This document shows, piece after piece, positions 52,087 through 63,991 of a DNA stretch of 64,000 nt. The stretch is from Flavobacterium sp. HSC-32F16 (lineage in GTDB: Bacteria > Bacteroidota > Bacteroidia > Flavobacteriales > Flavobacteriaceae), in contig NZ_JALKAC010000003.1 of NCBI RefSeq assembly GCF_024171645.1, positions 1 to 64,000 of the forward strand, in the 5' to 3' direction. Both the position numbers and the translations under genes were made by a program. The notes under the pieces were generated by a model. That model was not told the origin of the DNA. It ran no database searches and saw only the letters and a program-made list of their open reading frames with translations. Numbering within the stretch: the stretch's first letter is position 1; each line of letters opens with the position of its first letter.

Positions 52087-52698
52087 TTATAAAGAATACG
52101 AAACCCCAAATTCTATATTTCTGGTATTATAACCCGAATTTCTATCGCTTAATCCACCATTAGAAACGTGTCTGATATTCGGGCGAATATCAAATTGCAG
52201 CTTATTGTATTTTAAAGAAAATCCCACGGCTAAAACATCTGCGAAAGCAAAACCTTTTGACATTCTTTCTGTTTCCGTATCAGTAATCATTGGCCCAATA
52301 CTTCCGAGAATATAAAACGAACAAACTTCACCAATAGGTTTACGAATTAAAAAACCACAATTGAGAACATATTCATGAATATTTTTTAACTGGGTGTATG
52401 TATCTCTTTTTTGCTGATAGTCTGGCGTTTCAGGCTTAACAAAATAAAAATTCAATAATTGATGTTCTGCAAAATTAATTTCCGGCTGAACCAAAATTTC
52501 GTATTGAAAATATCTTGTCTGCTTTAATTTATAATAGAGCTGTGCTTTATAAAAGTGATTTGTAAACGTATAGTTTCTATTATTAAATTCACTTCCAAAG
52601 CCATAATTAAAACCAAGAGAAAATCTTGAATTATCTTCTTGCGCCGCCATTTTTAAAGCAAAAAGAGACAATAAGACCAAAAGTAATTTTCTATCCAT
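52087..52698 (-). CDS. acyloxyacyl hydrolase, PagL-like lipid A deacylase
   Basis: 203 residues. Signal peptide ends near LKMAAQ. Outer-membrane beta-barrel pattern of alternating residues throughout. The C-terminal segment IRHVSNGGLSDRNSGYNTRN followed by IEFGVSYSL carries the PagL catalytic histidine and serine (HVSNGG). PagL removes the 3-O acyl chain from lipid A. Monocistronic, bounded by hairpins at 51984 and 52736. Confidence 0.85.
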   Translation of the reverse strand: MDRKLLLVLLSLFALKMAAQEDNSRFSLGFNYGFGSEFNNRNYTFTNHFYKAQLYYKLKQTRYFQYEILVQPEINFAEHQLLNFYFVKPETPDYQQKRDTYTQLKNIHEYVLNCGFLIRKPIGEVCSFYILGSIGPMITDTETERMSKGFAFADVLAVGFSLKYNKLQFDIRPNIRHVSNGGLSDRNSGYNTRNIEFGVSYSL

Positions 52699-52735
52699 AA
52701 ATCATCTTTAAATTACCTTAAATATAGCACAAAAA

Positions 52736-52763
52736 AAAAGATCCAGCTTTCACCGGATCTTTT
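52736..52763 (-). terminator. terminator of secDF
   Basis: AAAAGATCC (52736-52744) and GGATCTTTT (52755-52763), followed on the minus strand by an unbroken T run. It is 21 bases after the secDF stop. Confidence 0.88.
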
Positions 52764-52783
52764 AAATATAATTTAAGCATTAA

Positions 52784-55759
52784 TTACGCTTTATTATGTT
52801 TGTCTTCGATTGTATGTTTTTCATCTTTAGAAATCGTATCAACCAATACTGGTGTTGCGATAAATAAAGAAGAATAAGTACCTACAATAATACCAATTAA
52901 CATCGCAAAGATAAATCCTCTGATAGATTCTCCACCAAAAATAAACATTGTCAATAATACAATGATCATCATTAATGAAGTATTCAATGTTCTAGATAAT
53001 GTAGTATTAATAGAAGCATTTACGATATCTTCGAAACTACCTTTACGGTTTCCGATGATAAATTCTCTTACCCTGTCAAATACAATTACAGTATCGTTCA
53101 TAGAATAACCAATTACAGTAAGAATCGCAGCGATAAAGTGCTGATCCATCTCCATGTGGAATGGCATAAATTTATAACATAAAGAGTAAATTCCTAATAC
53201 GAATACAACGTCGTGCGCAACAGCTGCAATCGCACCTAATGAATACTGCCATTTACGGAAAGATACCATTAAGTATAAGAAAATAACTGCCATTGCTCCA
53301 AGAACTGCCCAGTAAGAGTTTGTTTTAATATCTTCTGAGATTGAAGCTCCAACTTTAGAAGCTTGTAAAACTCCGATTTTTTTACCGTCAAAAGAGTTGA
53401 TAAATTTATCGTAAGAAGTATTTGGGTAATATTTTTGTAATGCTTTGTATAATTTCTGGTTCACTTCTTCGTCGATAGCTACACCGTCTTCTTTAATTTT
53501 ATATTTAGTTGTGATTTTTAACTGATCATCATCCCCTAAAATTTTAGCTTCAACCGGAGTTCCAAAAGCAGCAGATAATTCATCTGATACTGCAGTTGCA
53601 TCAATTGGTTTTTCAAATTTAACCTGGAAAGTTCTACCTCCAACAAAATCAACACCTTCATCCAATCCGTTAATAAAGAAGATAGAAGTCAAACTTACTA
53701 CTGTTACAATAGAAGAGAAAATATAAGTGAATTTTTTAACTTTAATAAAGTCAAAGTGGAAGTTTGTAAACCAATTTTTAGTAATACTTGTAGAGAAAGT
53801 TAAATCCCCTTTTCCTGCAATATTTCTGTCAATGAAAATTCTAGCAATAAAGATAGACGTAAACAATGAAGTTACGATACCAATAAGTAATGTTAAGGCG
53901 AAACCTTTAATTGGTCCTGTACCAAAGATAAATAAGATAGCTCCAGTTAATACGTGAGTTACGTTTGCATCAATGATAGAACGCATTGCACCATGCCATC
54001 CGTAAGATGCTGCTACAGCTTCTGATAATGTTTTACCTTCTCGTAATTCTTCTTTTGCTCTTTCATATATAATAATGTTCGCATCTACCGCCGTACCTAA
54101 TGTTAATACAATACCTGCAATACCTGGTAATGTTAATACAAAACCAAAACTTGCCATAATTCCAAATAAGAATAGTAAGTTCAATAATAAAGCAAGGTTT
54201 GCATACCATCCAGCTTTACCATAATAGAATACCATCCAAACACAAACTAATAAGAATCCTAATACAGATGAAATAGTTCCTGCATCAATTGCAGCCTGAC
54301 CCAAAGATGGTCCAACAACTGTAGATTGAATAATATCTGCAGAAGCTGGTAATTTACCTGCATTTAATACGTTAGCTAAATCTTTTGTTTCAGCAACATC
54401 AAAAGAACCTGTAATTTCAGATCTTCCTCCGGCGATTGGACCGCTTGTAACACCTGGCGCAGAATAAACGATGTTATCTAAAACAATAGCGATATAACCT
54501 TTTTGAGAGAAAGCTCTTCCTGTTAATTCTTCCCAAACTTTAGCTCCCTGACTGTTCATTTGCATAGAAACAGCTGGTTTACCCATTTGGTCAAAAGTAT
54601 CTTTAGCATCAGTTACAACACCACCGCTCATTGCAGGTACGTTATCTCTGTTTCCTTTTAAAGCGTATAATTCTACAGCTTCAACATCTTTTGATTTAGC
54701 ATCTTTTATAGTAGTTGGTTTGCTCCAAACAAATTTTGCATTGTGTTGGTCAGCACCTAATAAAATTCTGATTTCTGGTCTTTTGAAATAACCATTAACT
54801 GCTGCAGTATCTTTAGTAGCAAAGTATCCTAAAACCGGACCACCACCCTGAACAATCATTTTGTCAAATAAAGGATTATTTCCTTTTTTAGTATCAAGAG
54901 AATCTTTAGAATTGTCTGTCAATAAAGCATTCAATGAATCTTTAGCAACCGTTTTAGTTTCTGTTTTCTTAACTTCAGTCTTTTTTAAAGCTTCGTTAGC
55001 AGCAACTAAGAAGTTACCAACTTCTTCAATTTTGTAAGTTTCCCAAAACTCTAATTGAGCTTTCCCACCCAATAATTTTTTGATTCTATCTACATCTTTA
55101 GCACCTGGAAGCTCTACTAAGATTCTTCCTGTTTCTCCTAATTTTTGAATATTAGGCTGTGTAACGCCAAATTTATCGATACGCTCTCTTAATACTTTGT
55201 AAGCACTTTCGATAGACTCGTCAACTTTTCTTTTAATTACTTTTTGAGCTTGAGCATCTGACATTTGAAAATCGATACCACCGTCTCCTTGTAAACTTCT
55301 GTTTGCAAAAATATCTGGCGAAGCCAATTTTACAGTTCCTTTTGAGTTAGCCTCAAAAGCTTCGAAGAATTTATTTAAATAAGTCTTATTTCCTTCTAAA
55401 TTCGCAGTTGCATCAGCTAACGATTTATTAAATACCGGGTTTTTAGAATTATTCGCTAAACCTTTCAATACATCTTTAACAGAGATTTGAAGAATAACGT
55501 TGATTCCTCCTTCTAAGTCAAGACCTTTATTTAGCTGTTTGTTTTTTACTTCATTATAAGTGAAGTCTGTAAAACCAAGACTGAATACTTTTTCTTTACC
55601 GATAGAATCTAAATATTTTAGCTCTTTATCAGGATTATCTCCTGCAAAAGCTTTAGCCTCACCTTTGACATTATTTGCCACAAAAGTGAATGAAAGTTGG
55701 TAAATACTTACCAATGCAAATAGTATTGCGAAAAATTTAATAAGTCCTTTATTCTGCAT
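52784..55759 (-). CDS. secDF: fused SecD-SecF protein translocase subunit
   Basis: 991 residues. SecD (about 1-640) and SecF (about 660-990) in one polypeptide, as is usual in Bacteroidota, with 12 transmembrane helices. SecD marks: NKQLNKGLDLEGGINVILQI, VTSGPIAGGRSEITGSFDVA, GIVLTLGTAVDANIIIYERA. SecF marks: NGLDEGVDFVGGRTFQVKFE, VIGYSMNDTVIVFDRVREFI. Uses proton flow to complete export through SecYEG. A KTET-rich insertion of about 60 residues lies in the large periplasmic loop. Promoter at 55887-55917. Confidence 0.97.
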   Translation of the reverse strand: MQNKGLIKFFAILFALVSIYQLSFTFVANNVKGEAKAFAGDNPDKELKYLDSIGKEKVFSLGFTDFTYNEVKNKQLNKGLDLEGGINVILQISVKDVLKGLANNSKNPVFNKSLADATANLEGNKTYLNKFFEAFEANSKGTVKLASPDIFANRSLQGDGGIDFQMSDAQAQKVIKRKVDESIESAYKVLRERIDKFGVTQPNIQKLGETGRILVELPGAKDVDRIKKLLGGKAQLEFWETYKIEEVGNFLVAANEALKKTEVKKTETKTVAKDSLNALLTDNSKDSLDTKKGNNPLFDKMIVQGGGPVLGYFATKDTAAVNGYFKRPEIRILLGADQHNAKFVWSKPTTIKDAKSKDVEAVELYALKGNRDNVPAMSGGVVTDAKDTFDQMGKPAVSMQMNSQGAKVWEELTGRAFSQKGYIAIVLDNIVYSAPGVTSGPIAGGRSEITGSFDVAETKDLANVLNAGKLPASADIIQSTVVGPSLGQAAIDAGTISSVLGFLLVCVWMVFYYGKAGWYANLALLLNLLFLFGIMASFGFVLTLPGIAGIVLTLGTAVDANIIIYERAKEELREGKTLSEAVAASYGWHGAMRSIIDANVTHVLTGAILFIFGTGPIKGFALTLLIGIVTSLFTSIFIARIFIDRNIAGKGDLTFSTSITKNWFTNFHFDFIKVKKFTYIFSSIVTVVSLTSIFFINGLDEGVDFVGGRTFQVKFEKPIDATAVSDELSAAFGTPVEAKILGDDDQLKITTKYKIKEDGVAIDEEVNQKLYKALQKYYPNTSYDKFINSFDGKKIGVLQASKVGASISEDIKTNSYWAVLGAMAVIFLYLMVSFRKWQYSLGAIAAVAHDVVFVLGIYSLCYKFMPFHMEMDQHFIAAILTVIGYSMNDTVIVFDRVREFIIGNRKGSFEDIVNASINTTLSRTLNTSLMMIIVLLTMFIFGGESIRGFIFAMLIGIIVGTYSSLFIATPVLVDTISKDEKHTIEDKHNKA

Positions 55760-55886
55760 TATTACTAAAAATTAATTATGTTTTATGTTTGTTTTTGGTT
55801 TTAAATCCCCTAAAAATAAGCCCTGACATGAGTTTTTAAAACTAAAAAATCGAGATCACGAATTACTACATTTTTTTTAAATCGAG

Positions 55887-55917
55887 CAAATATATAATTA
55901 ACGAAAAGATTAACCAA
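55887..55917 (-). promoter_or_regulatory. secDF promoter
   Basis: On the minus strand: TTG (55917-55915), 20 bases, TATATTTG (55894-55887). A good match to the Bacteroidota consensus. The leader would be about 120 bases. Confidence 0.65.
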
Positions 55918-55941
55918 TTTATTTATTAATTAATCTCAAAA

Positions 55942-55967
55942 AAAAGACTGCAAAAGTGCAGCCTTTT
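55942..55967 (-). terminator. terminator of mdh
   Basis: AAAAGACTGCA and TGCAGCCTTTT form a stem that is fully paired on the minus-strand RNA if one G-U pair is allowed, followed by a T run. 20 bases after the mdh stop. Confidence 0.8.
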
Positions 55968-55986
55968 CCTTTTTTTCCTGTTTTTA

Positions 55987-56922
55987 TTATACTAAAATCG
56001 ATTTTAGAGCATCATTCATGCTGCGAACCGCATCTGCACTTTTAGCAAACAAAGCCTTTTCCTGATCGTTTAAGTTGATATCAATAATCTCTTCAATACC
56101 GTTTTTACCAATTATACACGGTACACCTATACAAATATCATTTTGCCCGTACTCTCCTTCTACAAAAACAGAACAAGCAATCATTTTCTTTTGGTCATTT
56201 AAAATACTATCAACTAAATAAGCTACAGAAGCTCCCGGAGCATACCAAGCCGAAGTTCCTAAAAGACCTGTAAGAGTTGCACCACCTACCATAGTGTCGG
56301 CTGCAACTTTTTGTAATACTTCTTCTGAAAGAAATTGTGTTACCGGAATACCGTTATAAGATGCTAAACGTGTCAACGGAATCATAGTAGTATCTCCATG
56401 ACCACCAATTACCATTGCCGAAATATCATTTGCCGGTTTGTCTAATGCTAAAGAAAGGTAAGTTCTAAAACGAGAGCTGTCTAACGCTCCGCCCATACCA
56501 ATAATTCTGTTTTTTGGCAAACCTGTAGCTTTTAAAGCCAGGTAAGTCATTGTATCCATAGGATTGGAAACTACAACTATTATAGTGTCAGGAGAATATT
56601 TTAGTACATTTTCAGCAACTGTTTTCACAATTCCTGCATTTATACCAATTAATTCTTCTCTGGTCATTCCCGGTTTTCTAGGAATTCCTGACGTAATAAC
56701 CACTACATCACTTCCAGCGGTTTTAGAATAATCATTAGTAACACCAGATACTTTGGTATTAAAACCAGTATTTGTCGCACATTGCGTAATATCCAATGCT
56801 TTTCCTTCGGCAAAACCTTCTTTAATATCCAACAATACTACTTCGCTTGCAATTCCTCTATAAGAAATAACATCTGCACATGTAGCTCCAACATTTCCTG
56901 CTCCTACAATGGTAACTTTCAT
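55987..56922 (-). CDS. mdh: malate dehydrogenase
   Basis: 311 residues. NAD-dependent interconversion of malate and oxaloacetate. Rossmann opening MKVTIVGAGNVGATCADVIS with D33 in VVLLDIKEG for NAD preference. Substrate arginines lie in ITSGIPRKPGMTREELIGIN, the catalytic aspartate-histidine pair is in the central and MVIGGHGDTTMIP segments, and VVSNPMDTMTYLA confirms the LDH-like type. Length normal. Between secDF and gyrB on the same strand. Confidence 0.97.
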   Translation of the reverse strand: MKVTIVGAGNVGATCADVISYRGIASEVVLLDIKEGFAEGKALDITQCATNTGFNTKVSGVTNDYSKTAGSDVVVITSGIPRKPGMTREELIGINAGIVKTVAENVLKYSPDTIIVVVSNPMDTMTYLALKATGLPKNRIIGMGGALDSSRFRTYLSLALDKPANDISAMVIGGHGDTTMIPLTRLASYNGIPVTQFLSEEVLQKVAADTMVGGATLTGLLGTSAWYAPGASVAYLVDSILNDQKKMIACSVFVEGEYGQNDICIGVPCIIGKNGIEEIIDINLNDQEKALFAKSADAVRSMNDALKSILV

Positions 56923-56967
56923 ATTTTTAACTTTATCGGTTATTAATTAATTTATTTAATAAATCGA

Positions 56968-57014
56968 CAATTCGTTTAATCGTTTAAGTAAAATTTAAAC
57001 AATTAAACGAATTG
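56968..57014. repeat. clean GTTTAATCG inverted repeat between mdh and gyrB
   Basis: CAATTCGTTTAATCGTTTAA (56968-56987) and TTAAACAATTAAACGAATTG (56995-57014) pair with one mismatch over 20 bases, with a 7-base loop. The same element appears, more degenerate, at 31788-31894. It may act as the gyrB terminator, but no T run follows. Confidence 0.8.
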
Positions 57015-57033
57015 ACTCTTATCTTATACTTTA

Positions 57034-59338
<2,305 letters not shown>

Positions 59339-62077
59339 TTAGTTTTTCTTATTAAAATCTCCTGCATAAACTGAACTCATTTTATCCAAAGAAATATATT
59401 TTTTCAAAACCTTATTTACTTCCTCAACTTTTAACGCTTTAACTTTAGCTTCAAGTTCATCATAGTCGTCCAAAGGCACATTGAATTGTAAATAAGTGTT
59501 AACCAACTCCATTAAAGTATTATCAACTCCTAATCTTGTTTTTCTTTCATTCTGCCAGCTCACCAGATTCGATTTTAATTCTTCTGCTGTAAATCCGTCT
59601 TTTACTGCTTTTGCAATTTCTTCTTTTGCAGCCGTTTCTACCGCATTTTTTTTAGTTGGATTCAAGAAAGCATAATAACTCCATGCTGCAACATCATTTG
59701 TGATTGGTACATCCACAAAAGAACCTGCACCGTAACTTATTCCTTCTTTTTCTCTTAACCTCATCGGGATTCTTGCACTTAAAAAGCCACCGCTTCCTAG
59801 CATTTCATTTGCCATAACAAATGCTGGATAATCTGCATTTTTTCGATCCATTCTAAAACTGATTCTGCCTAAAGCAACTGCATTTTCTTTATCTGGCGTA
59901 ATAATATCTTTATCCGCTTTTTGAGTTTCAAAATAAGTAGGTAAAGCAAGTTCATATTTCGATTTAGAATTCCATTTTCCAAATGTGTTTTCTAAAATTT
60001 CTCCTGTACTTTTAGCATCTAAGTCCCCTACTACACTTCCTACTCCGTTATTACCGCCTAATATGTTTTTGTAAAAATCAACAATTTCAGATTGTTTGAT
60101 TTTTTTGAAAGCATCTATTTGTTCCTGAATAGTTGGCGTGTAAAAAATACTGCCTTTTGGATATTTTGTAGTTTGTCTTGTAATTTCTGTAAAAGCAACA
60201 GCCTGAGGATCATTTAAACTAGACTCTAAATATGTATTGTACTCGCTGATTGTTTTAGCCAATTCGTTTTCCGGGAAAGTTGAATTAGTCAGCAAATCTG
60301 CTAAAATCCCCATTACTTCTTTAAAATTTTCTTTATAAGTACTAACACTTACAGATAAAGTTTGTCTTGAAAAATTAAAATTAACAGACGATTTTAATTG
60401 ATCTAATCGATCCTGAATTTGTTCTTTAGTTTGTGTTTTTGTTCCTGTTTTTAACAACTGAGCCAAAATTCCGGCAACGTCTGTTTTTCCATTTAAATCT
60501 TTCTCATTACTAACCGGAAACTTAAAACTTGCCTGAACTTTTCCGCCTTTGATTTCTTTTTTAATCAATCCGTATTTTATTCCGTTGGTTAACTTTCCTT
60601 CAACAAAATTTTGTTTTAGATTTTTGATAGACGCTTCAAATGAGGCTGCTTCTTTTTCCAGAGCTTTTCCTTTGTAATCTTTTGTAACTGCTAATAATTG
60701 TTCATCTGTATATTCATTAGCTTTTATTCTTACTTCTTCTTTAGCCGGAATAAAGACACCAACTGTTCTGTTATTTGCTCTAAAATATTTTTCAGCAACT
60801 CTTTGAACATCTTCTTTTGTCAATTTCTCAATTGCATCTCTATACAAAAAACCAAGTCTGTAATCTCCGGCACCAATAATTTCGGTAAGGTTTATAGCGT
60901 AGGAAATTGTATTGTTTTTAACCGCTTCTATTTGCTTGATAATTTTTGCTTTTGCTCTGTTTACATCCTGATCTGTATATTTTGTTGTTGCGATTTTATC
61001 CAGTTCAGTTCTAACAATTTCTTTCGTTTCTTTTACATCTTTATCATTGGGCACCGCTACTCCAAAGTAAATAAATCCGGCATCTCTTACAGTAGGCTGC
61101 CAAAAATAAATGCTGGATGCTTTTTGTGTTTCAACCAAAGTTTTATACAAATAACCCGATGGATCTGCGGTTAATATCTCGCCTAAAGCATCAATTGCGG
61201 CATAATCTTTATCTACATAAGATGCTGTGTGATACAAAGCCCCTACATTTTTGCTGTCTCCCGCTCTTTTAAGTTCTACATACTTTTCTCCGTCTTGCGC
61301 AGGCTCGATTGTATACGTTTTATCTAAAACTCTTTTTGGTCTTGGTATTACACTAAAATACTGCCCTACATACTGTAATGCTTTCTGCTCATCAAATTTT
61401 CCGGCAATTATAATTGTTGCATTATCCGGCTGATAATATTTTTCGTAAAAAACACGAAGCGTATTCGCTTTTACTCTTTCAATATCTTCTTTACTTCCTA
61501 TGGTGCTGTTTCCGTAATTGTGCCATAAATAAGCTGTAGAAAGGATTCTTTCCTGCAAAACTCCATCAGGATTGTTTTCGCCTATTTCAAACTCATTTCT
61601 TACTACTGAAAATTCTTTATCAAGATCGGTTTGTAAAATGGTAGCGTGAATCATTCTGTCGGCTTCCATTTCAATACTCCATTTCAGATTTTCATCGCTT
61701 GACGGGAAAACCTCATAATAATTTGTTCTGTCTAACCAAGTGGTTCCGTTTGCATTTCCGCCTTTGTCTGAAAGCATCTTTTTAATATCGCCTAAATTCT
61801 TAGTACTTTTAAAAAGCATATGTTCCAGTAAGTGCGCCATTCCTTTTTCGCCATAACCTTCATTTCTGGAACCAACATTGTAAACAATATTGACTACCAT
61901 GTTACTTTGAGAGGCATCTGGAATTAAAAGAACTTTTAATCCGTTGTTTAGTGAATACTCCTTAATTCCTTCAACATTGGTAATGTATTTAGGCACCTCC
62001 GCCTTTTTTTGTGCATAAATTGGACTTAATGAAACTAATGCACAGCATAAAATTCCACTTAGTAATACGTTTTTCAT
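59339..62077 (-). CDS. M16-family zinc metallopeptidase
   Basis: 912 residues from the ATG at 62077, chosen because a signal peptide (MKNVLLSGILCCALVSLSPI, then YA) begins there and the -7 element at 62117-62124 excludes the earlier start. Two M16 halves: the first has the inverted zinc motif HLLEHMLF with a later glutamate in NEFEIGENNPDGVLQERIL; the second (from about 490) has GVGSVVGDLDAKS and the R/Y-type sequence GISYGAGSFVDV but no zinc site. Pitrilysin-like clamshell peptidase of the periplasm; degrades peptides. Confidence 0.92.
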   Translation of the reverse strand: MKNVLLSGILCCALVSLSPIYAQKKAEVPKYITNVEGIKEYSLNNGLKVLLIPDASQSNMVVNIVYNVGSRNEGYGEKGMAHLLEHMLFKSTKNLGDIKKMLSDKGGNANGTTWLDRTNYYEVFPSSDENLKWSIEMEADRMIHATILQTDLDKEFSVVRNEFEIGENNPDGVLQERILSTAYLWHNYGNSTIGSKEDIERVKANTLRVFYEKYYQPDNATIIIAGKFDEQKALQYVGQYFSVIPRPKRVLDKTYTIEPAQDGEKYVELKRAGDSKNVGALYHTASYVDKDYAAIDALGEILTADPSGYLYKTLVETQKASSIYFWQPTVRDAGFIYFGVAVPNDKDVKETKEIVRTELDKIATTKYTDQDVNRAKAKIIKQIEAVKNNTISYAINLTEIIGAGDYRLGFLYRDAIEKLTKEDVQRVAEKYFRANNRTVGVFIPAKEEVRIKANEYTDEQLLAVTKDYKGKALEKEAASFEASIKNLKQNFVEGKLTNGIKYGLIKKEIKGGKVQASFKFPVSNEKDLNGKTDVAGILAQLLKTGTKTQTKEQIQDRLDQLKSSVNFNFSRQTLSVSVSTYKENFKEVMGILADLLTNSTFPENELAKTISEYNTYLESSLNDPQAVAFTEITRQTTKYPKGSIFYTPTIQEQIDAFKKIKQSEIVDFYKNILGGNNGVGSVVGDLDAKSTGEILENTFGKWNSKSKYELALPTYFETQKADKDIITPDKENAVALGRISFRMDRKNADYPAFVMANEMLGSGGFLSARIPMRLREKEGISYGAGSFVDVPITNDVAAWSYYAFLNPTKKNAVETAAKEEIAKAVKDGFTAEELKSNLVSWQNERKTRLGVDNTLMELVNTYLQFNVPLDDYDELEAKVKALKVEEVNKVLKKYISLDKMSSVYAGDFNKKN

Positions 62078-62116
62078 AGGTTGTGTTTGATTGGTTATTA
62101 ATTTGTTAATGACGAC

Positions 62117-62124
62117 CAAATATA
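62117..62124 (-). promoter_or_regulatory. M16 gene -7 element
   Basis: Minus-strand TATATTTG, a full match to TAnnTTTG, 40 bases before the chosen start. No clear TTG at -33; the sequence there is T-rich. Confidence 0.5.
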
Positions 62125-62200
62125 ATATTTTTCTTAAAGTAAAAACCTACATTAACTAAGATTTAGGAATTGCAAAAAATCCCAAGAAAACAATCTAAAA

Positions 62201-62237
62201 AAAACCGAAACGAAGATTAACTATTCGTTTCGGTTTT
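62201..62237 (-). terminator. terminator of asnB
   Basis: AAAACCGAAACGAA (62201-62214) and TTCGTTTCGGTTTT (62224-62237) form a 14-base perfect stem. A T run follows on the minus strand. Confidence 0.9.
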
Positions 62238-62281
62238 ATTTAAAAATCCCATTTGGAATTCATAATTTGAAATATTTTAAT

Positions 62282-63898
62282 TTAAACAGCAACTCCAGAT
62301 TTTGTGCTTTCAAAATTTCCTTTTAAATGAGCCGCATTTGCTCTTCCGCTTGGATCTTGGTTTTCCTGCCATTTCGGAATCCATTTACGAACAGTTTGCG
62401 CCGCGCTGACCTGCGGATAATATTTATGAAAAATCGATCTGTAATAGTACGCTTCTTTTGTTGTTGGTGTATTGTATGGAAACTCTGCACTTGCGCCTGC
62501 CAATTGCTCATCTGTTACCTGCGAAGCACAATATTCAATTAATTCATCAACCCAATTGTATCCAACACCATCCGAAAACTGTTCTTTTTGTCTCCATAAA
62601 ACTTCTGTTGGCAAATATGGATTTTCTGATGTTTCAAAAGCTTTCCTTAAAATGTATTTTTCAATTCCGTCATACGTTTTTGGCTGCTTTTCTTCTGTTT
62701 TAATTCTGATTGTCACATCTAAGAATTCTTTATCTAAGAACGGAACTCTGGCTTCAATTCCATTTGCCATGGTCGTTTTATCAACACGAAGTAAATCTGC
62801 TGTAAATAACTTTTGAACTCTTTCGATTGTTTCATCCTGAAATTCTTCTGCCGAAGGTGCATTTCTAAAATACAAGTGACCGCCAAAAATTTCATCGGCG
62901 CCTTCTCCTGACAGAATTACTTTTACTCCTTTTTCACTTATCGCTTTCGACAATAAGTACATTGGAACTCCCGAACGAACCGAAATAATATCATAGGTTT
63001 CGATATGCGAGATGACTTTTTCTAAAACAGATACTCCTTCTTCAACCGTAAAATGTACTTCGTGATGATCAGTTCCTAAAAACTCAGCTGCTTTTCTTGC
63101 CATACTATTATCTGGAGAATCTGCATCTAATCCTATGGAAAAAGAAGACAGTTTTTTACCGCTTTCCTGTACTAATCTTGAAGCAATTGATGAGATTAAA
63201 GAAGTATCTAAACCTCCTGATAATATAACACCAACAGGAACTTCACTCATTAAACGTTTGCGTGTTGCTTCAATTAGGCTTTCTCTAATTAATTCAAAAT
63301 CCAATGAGTGTGTTGCATTTTTATGATCTTCGTATTCCGGGTGATAATATTTTACAAAACCGCTTTTTGCCGTATAATAATGTCCCGGAGGAAAGGTTGA
63401 AAATGATTTACATTGATCTGCAATTGATTTCATTTCTGAAGAAAAATAAATCCTTCCTCTTTCATCTAATCCATAATACAAAGGTTTTACCCCAATTGGA
63501 TCTCTTCCGGCAATGTATTTATCTCCGTCGATAATTACAAAAGCAAAATCGCCGTCAAGTTTATTGCAAAAATCAAATCCAAATTCTTCGTACAAATGCA
63601 CGATAACTTCTGAATCAGAATTGGTTCTAAAAGTATGATCTTTTAAAACGGTATCTTTTAATTCCTGATAATTATAGATTTCACCATCGTGAACCATCCA
63701 TGCTTTGTTTGTTCCCTGAATAGGCTGTTTTCCCGATTGCAGATCAATGATAGATAAACTTTCATGACAAAGTATACTTCCATTTTCCATAATATGTAAA
63801 TCACTTTCATCTGGGCCACGATGTGACATTCTCTCAGAAAGTTCTTTTACAAGCTGCGGGTCTTTTCCTTTACCTATAACGGCCAATAATCCAGACAT
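62282..63898 (-). CDS. asnB: asparagine synthetase B-type protein with degenerate glutaminase domain
   Basis: 538 residues. The C-terminal ATP-pyrophosphatase/synthetase domain (about 200-530) is intact: the PP-loop SGGLDTSLISS, LSSFSIGLDADSPDNSMARK, VILSGEGADEIFGGH and MANGIEARVPFLDKEFLDV. The N-terminal Ntn-glutaminase domain keeps its fold (SHRGPDESD, GRDPIGVKPLYYG) but not its catalytic set. The position normally holding Cys after Met is Ser2 (MSGLLAVIG). The HERLSI arginine is Ser47 (HESLSI), and NGEIYN has become DGEIYN (Asp71). With AsnB knowledge (C1, R49, N74, D98 in E. coli) this predicts no glutamine hydrolysis. It would use free ammonia or another amine. Monocistronic. Confidence 0.9.
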   Translation of the reverse strand: MSGLLAVIGKGKDPQLVKELSERMSHRGPDESDLHIMENGSILCHESLSIIDLQSGKQPIQGTNKAWMVHDGEIYNYQELKDTVLKDHTFRTNSDSEVIVHLYEEFGFDFCNKLDGDFAFVIIDGDKYIAGRDPIGVKPLYYGLDERGRIYFSSEMKSIADQCKSFSTFPPGHYYTAKSGFVKYYHPEYEDHKNATHSLDFELIRESLIEATRKRLMSEVPVGVILSGGLDTSLISSIASRLVQESGKKLSSFSIGLDADSPDNSMARKAAEFLGTDHHEVHFTVEEGVSVLEKVISHIETYDIISVRSGVPMYLLSKAISEKGVKVILSGEGADEIFGGHLYFRNAPSAEEFQDETIERVQKLFTADLLRVDKTTMANGIEARVPFLDKEFLDVTIRIKTEEKQPKTYDGIEKYILRKAFETSENPYLPTEVLWRQKEQFSDGVGYNWVDELIEYCASQVTDEQLAGASAEFPYNTPTTKEAYYYRSIFHKYYPQVSAAQTVRKWIPKWQENQDPSGRANAAHLKGNFESTKSGVAV

Positions 63899-63983
63899 AC
63901 TATTCTATTTTTAATTTTTATTCTTGGGCATCAACTCAAAATAAGCTGAATATTAAAAAATCATTAAGATTTTCTACTGAAGG

Positions 63984-63991
63984 CAAATCTA
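63984..63991 (-). promoter_or_regulatory. possible asnB -7 element
   Basis: Minus-strand TAGATTTG matches TAnnTTTG, 86 bases before the asnB start. The -33 element would lie beyond the window edge. Confidence 0.5.

Noticed and set aside
60698..61174. Plus-strand frame of 158 codons within the M16 gene
   Set aside because: Antisense shadow of a conserved peptidase; rich in Cys and Phe from reverse-complement codons.
62472..62816. Plus-strand frame of 114 codons within asnB
   Set aside because: Antisense shadow of the conserved synthetase domain.
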